A stretch of 64,000 nt of DNA from Ochromonas danica (lineage: Eukaryota; Sar; Chrysophyceae; Chromulinales; Chromulinaceae). Shown piece after piece: positions 50,283-61,300 of the stretch. Position 1 is the first letter of the stretch, and each line of letters opens with the position of its first letter. The translations under genes were made by a program, and so were the position numbers. The notes below the pieces were generated by a model that was given only the letters and a program-made list of their open reading frames with translations, was not told the origin of the DNA and did not search any database. The stretch lies in the NCBI GenBank assembly GCA_015146655.1, contig VKHL01000026.1, positions 62,001-126,000 of the forward strand. Direction: 5' to 3'.

Positions 50283-52166
50283 ATGGCTTTGTCCAATTCT
50301 ACCGCCTCCAGGAGACTTACTGAGAAGACGCTGTTTGATGTCTTTGTTCTCGATGGAGTTCGCAGGCATTTGCTAACTTATTTGTGGATTCCCAGTTTGT
50401 TGCAGTTGCGAGCGTGTGGACACCATGTGAAGGAAGTGATCATGGAGGACAGTGCGCTGATGCTGGATCTTTTGAATATTCTGCTCTCTCGTAGACATAG
50501 CCATGTTGATGGTGTGACTCTCCACGCACTGTTGGAGGACAAGAACAAGCAAAGCGTGAGTTTCTGGGAAGTGGTCATCATGGGCAGTCGACTGACCACT
50601 TGGCCCTCTCGGATGGTTGCAAGAGAGAGATCAAAGAGCCTAAGAGAATCTCAACAGCAAGAGAAGGACAAGATGGAGGAGGAGGAGGAGGGACAGGAGG
50701 AAGAGCCGGACTATGCGGTGTATGCGATGGGTGCGGAGGAATTGTCCAACATTGTGACTTCTCAGAAGATAGAGGAGGATTGCTATTCCTATTATGGTCC
50801 TTTGGATGGGAGTAGTCGTTCGTTGGTTGCAGATGACCATTGGCCTGTTATAGGCAGTGTGAAACCTGCTCCCTCGACTCGGCCGGCCACAGTGCTACCC
50901 TTCAGCAAAGTCAGTCTCCTCCCTGCTGCCTCTGCCTCTTCCTCGCTCGCCACTTCCACGAACTGCATATCAAGTCTAGCAGAGAAAGAAAGAGGAGGTA
51001 GTCGGGGAAAGCATTGGCTCCATCCTTCCTGTGTATCTTATTTCGAAGTCACCATCCACGCAACGAAAAGATCTCTGGAAGCTGATGAGGCGCGTCTTTC
51101 CCGCCGTGTTGGGCACCGTTCAATGGTTGGAAGAAACAGAGATGAAGAGGAGGAGGGAGATGACACACCTTGTGTCTGTGTGGGCATGGCACTGTCAAAC
51201 TTCGATTACTCGGAAAACATGCCTGGCTGGGATGAGTGGTCCGTGGGCTTCCACGGAGATGATGGAATGCTGTTCGATGGATGGGAGCACACCCACTCAG
51301 AATTTGGAGCGAAGTTTGGGGCTGGCGATACGGTTGGTTTTGGTTTGTTGCATTCTCTTTCGCCTGGCCAGTTGAACAGCGGCCTGGCCGGCCCACTTTG
51401 TTCTCCTCGTGAGTCGGGCCAAGGTAGTGTGGTATTCCTCACAATTAATGGAGAGCTAAGAGCTTCTTTCCTACTACGTCGACCATGTACTCCTATGAGA
51501 GAGGCATGGTTCCCAGTGATCGGTCTGGACTGTTATTGGGCCATCGAAGTCAATCTTGGAAGTGGAAAGAAACCTTTTCTATTCGATGTTAATCATTTTG
51601 AGAAAGTCATGCCCTTGTCAGCTTTGCCAGCGCGTATATTTCGTCATATTACGGAGAAAAGGCAGATCAAGAGGGTCATCGTTCAGCTGCGCCAACAGCT
51701 TTTGGCCTTCGAGACAAGGATGGGGTTCTTTTGTGATCTGCTGAATGGGAATGACTCTAGTGGTATACCTCGAGAGAGTCAGCAGACTATTTCACAAGGG
51801 AAGGATGAGAACGAGCAGATTATTCCACAAGAGTCTGCTCCTTCTCATCCTTCTCTGTTGCCACATCATATCTTCCCATTCTTTCGCTCTCCTGAGATGC
51901 CCTCCTGTCGCTGGCCCTACCCACCAAAGAAGCAGCGGCTAATCGACAACGTCTATCTAACTCATCTTGTATTACTCGAAGATGTTCTGGGAAGAGATAT
52001 ATATATCGAAGAGCGTTACTGTAAGTTTCTCGTAGATCATAACCCAGGCGATGGGTCGAGAGAACATATCACTTTGGAACATCAACGCTTCTTCGGTGAT
52101 TTCTTGTCGTTCATCGAGGATGAAGATGGGGATGAGATAGAAGAAGTCGAGGGAGATGAAGGTTGA
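50283..52166 (+). CDS. SPRY-domain protein with F-box-like N-terminus
   Basis: Single exon, 627 residues. Residues about 18-60 (LFDVFVLDGVRRHLLTYLWI, LLQLRACGHHVKEVI) look like a divergent F-box. A Glu-rich segment follows. From about 250 to 430 lies a B30.2/SPRY domain with SYFEVTIHATKRSLE, VCVGMALSNFDYSENMPGWD, SVGFHGDDGMLF, FGAGDTVGFGL and FLTINGELRASFLL. SPRY/F-box proteins usually select targets for ubiquitin ligases; that role is inferred. A Ser/Arg/Glu insert (about 275-300, RRVGHRSMVGRNRDEEEEGD) interrupts the SPRY domain between two strands. The C-terminal part is helical and acidic. Confidence 0.8.
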   Translation: MALSNSTASRRLTEKTLFDVFVLDGVRRHLLTYLWIPSLLQLRACGHHVKEVIMEDSALMLDLLNILLSRRHSHVDGVTLHALLEDKNKQSVSFWEVVIMGSRLTTWPSRMVARERSKSLRESQQQEKDKMEEEEEGQEEEPDYAVYAMGAEELSNIVTSQKIEEDCYSYYGPLDGSSRSLVADDHWPVIGSVKPAPSTRPATVLPFSKVSLLPAASASSSLATSTNCISSLAEKERGGSRGKHWLHPSCVSYFEVTIHATKRSLEADEARLSRRVGHRSMVGRNRDEEEEGDDTPCVCVGMALSNFDYSENMPGWDEWSVGFHGDDGMLFDGWEHTHSEFGAKFGAGDTVGFGLLHSLSPGQLNSGLAGPLCSPRESGQGSVVFLTINGELRASFLLRRPCTPMREAWFPVIGLDCYWAIEVNLGSGKKPFLFDVNHFEKVMPLSALPARIFRHITEKRQIKRVIVQLRQQLLAFETRMGFFCDLLNGNDSSGIPRESQQTISQGKDENEQIIPQESAPSHPSLLPHHIFPFFRSPEMPSCRWPYPPKKQRLIDNVYLTHLVLLEDVLGRDIYIEERYCKFLVDHNPGDGSREHITLEHQRFFGDFLSFIEDEDGDEIEEVEGDEG

Positions 52167-52355
52167 GAAGATGTTAACTTCAAAGGAGAAGTAGAAGTTC
52201 ATGGCGGGGAAGCACTGTGTATGACATGAATACTGTCTGTTGACTAATTACTACTTACAAGGGCATAATACAACAAAACCACTTCGTTAAGATAGTGGCT
52301 GAATGAACTATTAATAATACAGTTGGTGCAAAGCATTTCCTGGTTCAAGGCTTCC

Positions 52356-55300
52356 TTATTGGATGGTGTAGTCACATTGCTCCGTGCTGGTGAAGTCGTC
52401 ATCGTCAATGCGGATTTGTGCATGGAAAGTCTCTCCTTGTAAACCACTAGAGCCAGGGACTGCCAGTGTGATCTATCAGAATCACCCTAATTAGTCAATT
52501 ACCGTAGTATAGATTGGGACGTGAAGGTGCTCACCAAGATGAACTTGAGGTCTCGTTCATAGCAATAGTCGTCCATGATGTTGACCGTGAAGCCACCTGT
52601 CGTCACTCCCTCCTTGATTACCATCGTGCCCACGGTTTGTTCATAGTCTCCACAACCTTGTGATGCACGCGTTCCAGTGGCCATGGTAAGACATGCTTGG
52701 AACTTCTCGCTATCCACTCCTCGAGCTGTGAGATCACTCGTGGCATATTGAAGAACAATCTCTCCATCAAAGACGTTGATATCACGCAAGATGGTAACAG
52801 TAGCAACTGCTTGTGCCCCTTCTTTGACGATAAACACAGGCTATTCACGGAACTTTCGTTAGAAGATCTCGCATGACAAGAGAGAGAGAAAGACTACTAG
52901 AGGCTTACCTGTTCAAATCGGAGAGGAGCGAATTCCAACTTGTAGACATAGACAGCTCCTTGATCAGCTGACAGTGGATTAAATCCCGGGGCACCGATAG
53001 CAACAGCATTGGACTGTCGACTGACGGCGAGACCACTACCAAACATATCTCCTTCCTCCAGATCCGATGGTTGAATTCGTGCTGTTTCGGTTGGCAACCA
53101 TCGCCCTTCTACTGCCTTTTGTCCAGTGTAACCAAGTATTGTGGGTTGTTTGACGAAAATGTACACCGCACCACTATTGACCGTGATTGGAGGGAAAATC
53201 TTCTCTTCCGACATAATCCTCCACACGCCACTACTTCCTGATGCTTGAGGAATAAAATATGGCGGGCTTTCAAACTTCGTCATATTATGTGGTTCAACTG
53301 GAAATTGCAAGCCCGAGGCACTACTCTCACCAGCACTGCTGAGGATGTATGGGTACCAGGTGGGAGTATCCTTCAGATCGAGAAAGAGAGGTGCATTAGG
53401 TGCACTAACGGCTATAATTCCTCGTTTGTCAATCACAGCAACTTGACTGCCAAACATGGCATTGGCTCGCTTATCAGAAGGTAATAGTTTGTTTTCATAG
53501 ATCCATTGACAATTTGGTTCATTTTCTTTATTGCATGGGAAGAAATTCTCTGCTTGACGTCGATAGACATAAACAGCACCAGATAGAATGGTTTCTGTTA
53601 ATCCACCATGACTCACGATGGCCATGCCGCTATTGTAATGCACGGCTCCCTTCACTTCCCAATCAAAACGGAAATCATCCACAAGGATGAATCCATAATA
53701 AGCAGATGAATTGTCAACGATACGAATCTGTGCTGCACGGTTATGATACTTAGAGACATCGAAATATGCTTCCTGCATAACTTCTGAGCATTTCCCGGTA
53801 GTTTGTGCTACACTATAACCATCAATCATAAGCTCAACGAAAACCTTGTAGACATCACATCCACCACCAATTTTAAAAGATATCTTATCACCTAAGATCA
53901 TAAAGACATCACTAGACAAGGTACCAATAGGTTCGACGCCTTGTATTGATCCAAATGGAAAGGTTTGGTCATCATCGGGATGCTTATCATAAGTGCTGAT
54001 ATAGTAACTACCTTCCAATCCACATCCTTTTGACTTGTATTGTGTGAGGATGGAATTAGATTGGTAGTAGCTGGCACGGTGTTTGAGATTGTCCCCGTAA
54101 GTGGGCTGATAGTCAAAGGCAGTGCCTGTCTTGGTCCAACCCAATAAGATTCCAGCCTCGAAGTCCCAAGTAGAGACTGTCATGGAAGCTGAACGCGGGG
54201 CACCAATGACTAGATGATTGTCATCGATTGCAACAGACCAACCAAAAGCATCACCAGACATGCCATCTGGAGCTTGGAAGATATCCTTTTGATAGATCTC
54301 TCCAATGGTGGTCAAGGTAGTAATATTGATCTGTGATGTCGCATAACTGGGTGGCGGATAATCAAACGCCGTGCAATTGTCCACACAGCTATGATTCAAC
54401 CAAATAGCCCGAAGTCTCCCAGAATCTGTCCATGGTGAGTGAAAAGTGATTGTCCAGCAATAGTCATAAGATCCATAAGCTTGACCGGTAATATTGGGAT
54501 AGAATTCTTGTCTTCTCACTGTCACTTCATCACAATTCTCCAAAGCCATTAACGCACTTCGTATTTCAAGTGCAGTTGCATTATAAGACAATTTCGAGGT
54601 CGTGCGATTCACTCCAAACTGTTCATAAACAAGATGAAATTGTCCACGTTGTAGTACTTGAGCTGCTTCAACACAAATCTGAACAGATGGAGGACTACTG
54701 TAGAATAGATAAGCCTTTCCCTTGGAGATAGTGAAGATGGAATCTCCTTCCGTGACATAATTTTCAACCGTTTGTGAGGAAGCAAGATTTTGATAGTCTG
54801 CATACGGTGCACTAATAACAATACTTCGTCCTGATATGGCAACAGCATGACCAAAATGTTGTCGATGGAGAGAGACAGCTCCAAGGATGACATCATAATC
54901 AAAGTCACTACTGCGCAAGATGGAGTCGGCGGTCCATTTCCATGTTTGTGTGATATTACTATGGACATGCTTGTATAGATAGACCGTCTCTAATCCCGGC
55001 GCTCCAATAGCCATTAACTCTCCATCAATTGCAATGGCTCCTCTCTCACCAAAACGGTGTAGAGAACTATTAGCTTCTGGAACGGATAAGACAATTTCTA
55101 AAACAAACGTCTGGTCAGCAAAGTTATTGCCTTGAGAAGTGTAAATATAGACGGTATTGTTAGCGGGTTGTCCGATCGCCAGAGTCGCCAACTGTCGCTT
55201 AGTAGAGCAAGAGACTGCAATGGACTGGCCAAAGCCCAACAAATTACTATGAGGACTAGTGAAGCTAGCCTTCACAGTCCATGACCCATTCTCTTGGCGA

Positions 55301-58300
55301 AATTGAACGACTTCACCAGCTAAATCAGCTTTGACATTATTCATCATTTTACTGGAAGCAAAGAGCATAACACATTCTTCAGATAAGGCAATTGTACTTC
55401 CTGTGCCACCAACTTGATCAGCTTTCTGGTCTTCTTCATCAAGAGGAACCAGCTTGGCATAACGATCTTCTTCAAGAACGAAATTCGCAGTGGCATTATC
55501 AATCAAGACTGTCTCAGCTTTGAGTTTGCCAAGAATCGACGGCCAAAGGCCAGGGGTAGATCCAATTACAGTGAATGATTCCGCTGGCAGTTCAACAATG
55601 CCGTCATCATTAGTTTGAACAACCAAAGCAGCTTCGTTATCTTCGATTAATGTGGTATATGCTTCCATTCTGCGTGAAAAGTCAGCCACTGCACGATAAT
55701 CGTATCGGCCGTCCACCCAGCGGGAAGGCCCTGGACGGCCATAGAACTGGTTGCGACCAATAGCTTTTCCAACAAGTCCAGTTGCATCAAGTGGTAACTC
55801 TTGGCCAGGCACCAAAGATACATTGGAAATACCGTACAGATTAGCAATGAAACGTTGTGTTTCTGCATTTGCATTGCGCTCTAACGTTTGGAAATAGTAT
55901 TCAATATCGAGAGTCGTGGCCAATGGCTCCTCCTCATCACGAATTAATGTAAACGTTGCATCTTCTCCTTCGTTAGTCTCTTGATAAGCATTCTCAAACT
56001 TCAACGACAACAAGGAAAGATCATAAATAAAACCTACACCACTATTGCGATTGACAACATTTTGATCCCTATTGGGACAGCCAACGAGTGCATAATGACC
56101 CGACATGGCTAAATCCGACCCACAGCGATCAATTCGTTGATGTTGGAAAGGACTTAGATATGCTTCTTCAACAAAGTTGGCACTTCCACTTGTGCGTTCA
56201 AAGTAGTGCGTATTGTGACGTAAATCAGGGGGTGTTGCGTTAACCACAGCGACAATAACAGAAGCATTACTGCCCGTTAGTCTGCTACTGTCTGCCACGA
56301 AAGTATTGACGAAGTGAGGATAGGTCATGAAGGTGATCAACCATTCGTATCCACCATCATATACATCCACTTCTGACCGACTAACCATAACTTCTCCAAT
56401 AGGAAGATCTCGTTCAAGGATCGTTTTGACATCAATCGCGCGCGCATTGTATGGAATTGGACCAGTAACATAAGCTGCTGGTTGCACTCCAAGTGTTGAG
56501 CCGGTAACATTGGCTGTCAACCATTGTAAAGCAAATGATCCACCCACTTTGTTCTTATTGTAAGTGGCTTGTGTGGAAACACTAAATATCGCCTTTGCAG
56601 GTGGAAGACTGCCATCATATTCTTCAATACAAGATGCTATAATAGCATTATCAGCCATGGCAACTTGACTTCCAAATCGATCAAAGGCTCGAACATTTGA
56701 TGGAGTTAATTTCTGGAAAAGTTGAAAATTAGCTTTTGAACTTGTTCGCTGATATACAAAGACAGCTCCAGACCATGTCCGTGCAGTAGTAGCAGGCTCA
56801 GTACCAAGATATATTGTTGTGTCATTATAACCGGGTGATCCCACTACTAACAGATTATCTAGAACTGCAATGTCGTAACCAAAGTTAATACCTGGCAGGA
56901 TACTATTTGATGCGGTAAGTGCTTCCACTTCAATGAACGTTCCCCCAGCCGTGGTTTGTAGAAACACATACACTGTGCCAGAATAATCATAGATGCTTAA
57001 AGAAGAGACCACGAGAGTATTGCCCGATTTTGCAATAGCATGTCCAAAGCGACTACCTCCTTCATAAATTGGATCTTTCAATACTTGCATGAATGACCAG
57101 GAATTAGCAGCGGCAGAATATTGATAAAGGAAGACCACGCCAGAATTATTATTCGCACCAGGTGCGCTGACAATGGCAACATCACTTTCTAACTCCACGG
57201 CATATCCATATTCACTACCACTATAACTGACCGCAGGGAAGAACTGAGCTTCTTGTACCCATTTAGACTTTAAACATAAGGTTTCATTGTGTGTTGAACA
57301 GTTTTGAGCAAGACGGAAAACATAAGCAGCACCTGTTTGTGTGGAAGTAGCATTTGGACCATGAAGAATCCATGTACCTGCTTGCACTTCATAGTCCACG
57401 AGAACATCGCCATGGCCATTATTGGCAGTGGTCAGATTAATGTTGTTCAAGGTCAACAACTCAAGATGGGGTCCCGTATCTACTCCTAATAGATGAGGGG
57501 CACCATCAGTAGGACTGTAGAAAGTCAATACAGCAGTATGATTCGCACAAAGAGGTCCACCACCCCAATCATCGATAGAAAGGGAACGAATGGGATGTAA
57601 ATTGTCTAGAGTATTGACTGGAGAAACAATCGCATCTTCTAATTCTGTTCTCGTCACATTACAACTAATAGGATCTGTTTCCCATCCACGAAAAGAAATG
57701 GAGAAATATCCATCATGTGCAGAACAGAAGATGGCTTGTTTCTCTGGGAGGCCAATCATAGTCGCCCCCACTGCTCCAACAATTAGAGCATCATCGTCTA
57801 ATGACAAACTACGTCCAAAATAATTGCTTTCGCTTGTATCATTGCCTCGAACAGTCGCCACTTCTAACCAACTTTCATTGACTCTTTGGTAGATAAAGAC
57901 AGCACCAGTGCCTTCTCCGAAAGAACCCGCCCTTGCCAGGCTTGATGCGCTGTTATTTGATCCCAATTGCCACTTAGCATCCACCAGAACATCTACTTGA
58001 GTGGCGATAAGATTATTGATGGGCTGGATAGGGTCTACATTACTAGTATCGTCAAGGAAATAGCCTCTTGAATTGTGATAATTCACAGAGACAAACTCGA
58101 TAGCCCAACTGTAACATCCAATCGCACTATTGACAAGCGTTCGATTGACATTGACTGTGTTAATCACTGGCAATGCTTCTAGCGCCGCTTTCATTTGGGT
58201 TGCAGTTGTATTGGGCAGTAAATGTGTTGTTGTATTCCCTCTCCACGTTAATTGGAAATATCCGCTCAAACCATTAGGACCATGACGACCCTCTTGCATT

Positions 58301-61300
58301 GTCACAACATTAACACTCGCTCCAGGACCACCAAACAGACCCGAACTATTTGGTATCAATTGTGGTATCTCAAAAGAACCTTGATATGCACCAAAAGTGA
58401 CCATCCAAACTCTCGTTCTACTCTGCGTGGTCGGGAAAACAAACAGATTGTCAACCGGAGGGCCAAGTGATTGAATTGCCTGTGTCAACACAGATAATTC
58501 AGCATTATATGGAATAGCAGATGTGGTCTTTCCGAACGCGGACAATGTGAATGTGCCATCTAAATTAGATGGAGCTTGAAGCATCACTGCCTGACTGACT
58601 TGTGCTCCGCCACCAGTAAGCAAAGTAGCATCTGCTGTCAACAAATCCATTGTTCCTTCAACAATGTCGAGGAAAGTGATCGTCCATGTGTGAGCATTAT
58701 TACATGCACAGTAGATGTAGTCCACTGCCGTAACGTTAACCTTGCCTAAGGGGAAATCAAATTCCAAAATGGCCTTGATCGTCTCACCATCAGCATTAGA
58801 AGGAATAGGCTGTGTTGGGCCATGAATACCACACGATAAACGAAAGTATCCACCCAAAGTTTCTCCAATATCAGCCGTTGTATGGAAAGTTTGGATTGCA
58901 GGTTGAAGATCGACAGATGTCTCGATGACTTGTATTTCTTGTTGTGGACTGCCTTCTTCCGCAGAAATGGTCACAACTTGAATTGTCGTTATCGATTTAT
59001 TGAAATTAGGCGCGCCGAGAATTGCTAGATCACCTTCAAGATCGACACTTGTCCCAATAAGTTCGTTATGTAAGGCAGATGCTGGTCGTAGTTGATATTC
59101 ACTAGAAAAGGAGACGTAGAGAGATTGCTCAGTGGTCAAGATCACATCGTCGTTATTATCGACCACATTCGCCAAATAGCGTATCTGATAGTCCAATCCT
59201 TTACGTGTCATGTAACTATCATAGTAGCTAACTATTCCACCATCGGCTGTGGTGGTTGTGACACCTTTAAGAAATCCACCAAGTGGATTCAACCAAATCA
59301 AAGCAGGCTGTGTAGGGGATTGAGAAGTTGCCAGAATCTGAGCACCATTTAATTGAAAAGCAGAAGCAGCTGAACGGACTTCAGTACGAGAGGTGACATA
59401 GTCTAAGAATACATTCTCATCTCCTGGCTCAGGTAAATATCGAAAAAGTAATCTATTACTATTTGATCCATTATAATAAATAGCTTCATTCTTAATCTTC
59501 CTTGTTTCCAATAGGAGACTAGGAAAGCCACCAATCACTGTGACAGATGCAGAGAAATCCAAAGCAATCCAAATAGGAGTATCCGTGGAATAAATTCCAG
59601 ATGGAGTCAGAAAAGAAAGTGCAGTGAGATAGGGTGTTCGACCATTAATAACAATCTTCTTGCCGTTAATCTGTGATAATGATCCTCTTGCTCCTGGCAA
59701 TGGTAAGGTTAGATCAGCATCAATGGCAACATAGTGATCAACTCGTTTAATATATCCAGGGTCTTTATTACTGGTGAGCAAGGTTGTCAACGACGCGATA
59801 TCAGTATAGTCTAATCGAGTGGTGAAGTCGTCTTCTACCACAGTGTATCGATACAGTAAAACACGCGTAGTAGTTGAGGGAAGGTTAAAATCTGCCAGCA
59901 TCCAACCATGAGAACTATTGGTGGCATTAAGAGGCACATAAGCAAAATAATTGGCAAAGCTAGCATGATCACCGAGATTTAAAGCCAGTCTAGAGTGTCC
60001 TAACGCAATCACATTCATTGAAAACGTGATCTGAATCACCAGACTGTCTCCCACAGCATATCGACCTGAAGAGTTCCAAAATGTGAGATTGACAACCTTG
60101 GGAATAGAAAGAGAGTCAATAGCAACAGCACCATTGTGATTGATCGTTAATGAAGGTGTTATTGATGGTGTTGGCAACGTGACATCCATTGGTGTTGTGG
60201 GGATGGAAGAAGAGCGCAAGATCACCGAATATCCATTCACCATATCAATCGCCGAACTGAGATAAGATAGATTAGATGTGTCTTCACCAATTCGACTGCG
60301 ATAGGTGAACACCAACTTGTCTGGAGTGCTTAAATCAGCAGAATAAATAGCATCTGGGTTCGAAGGACTTAAGCGAAGTTGAATTCGAGGCAAAATGCCT
60401 CCCACAATTACAGGTTTGCTAGGAATGACAACTAACTTGATCAAATCACCAGCCGAGTAGACCATTTTCGTAGAGTTCAACATATCAAAGTAGATCGCAG
60501 TGACATTGGGAGGTGTGGGGTCAAGAGTGATTCCAGACATCTCCGTGTACACCGTGGCCAGGTGAGTAGTCAGATTTACTCGAACCCCTGCTTGATTAAA
60601 CAAATTACAACCAATCGCAGCAGAGCAGTTAATAGGAGATGTGGAACCAGAAATCAGGACAGGGGATAGAGTGGAAGAAATTAGCACGTCTTCTTCTGTG
60701 GTGATAAATCGGAATATAAGTTTGTTATCATAATTCCCTGAAGAATAAGAAGCATACTTGTTGATATTTAGCGCTAATCGAGGTTTTATCCGACCCGAAA
60801 CAATGACAATATCAGAGAAAGTGACCTGGATCTGCAAAACACTCCCCACACCATACTCACCAGCGGGTTGTAGGAATGAAATGTTAGTTATGCTGGTATT
60901 TCGATTCAAACTAAGTGGCTGAATTGTGTGATTAGCCAAGCGAAATGGACCACCATTCGTTGCTCTAGGCACACGAATATCGATCGGTTGCATAGGCTGG
61001 TCAGAGGCAGCTAATATAGCACAAGTAGTTCGCAAGGGGCATCTGGAAGTGGGGCAAAGAGCGCTTGGGATACTTCGATACGCTATATTAGAAGCTACAT
61101 CACCCATATGAACCTTATAATGAAATGTTAGGACATCTGTTCCATTTCCATTGAAGTATACGGCTTCGCGATAGTAGTTCATGCTTAATACCAAGATTGG
61201 GGTACAATTTGCCACAACAGGACCTGAAAAGAAAACCTCAAATACCAACACATCGTCAGGATAGAGTGTGGTAGTAACTAAAGGATTAGGAGATTGTAAT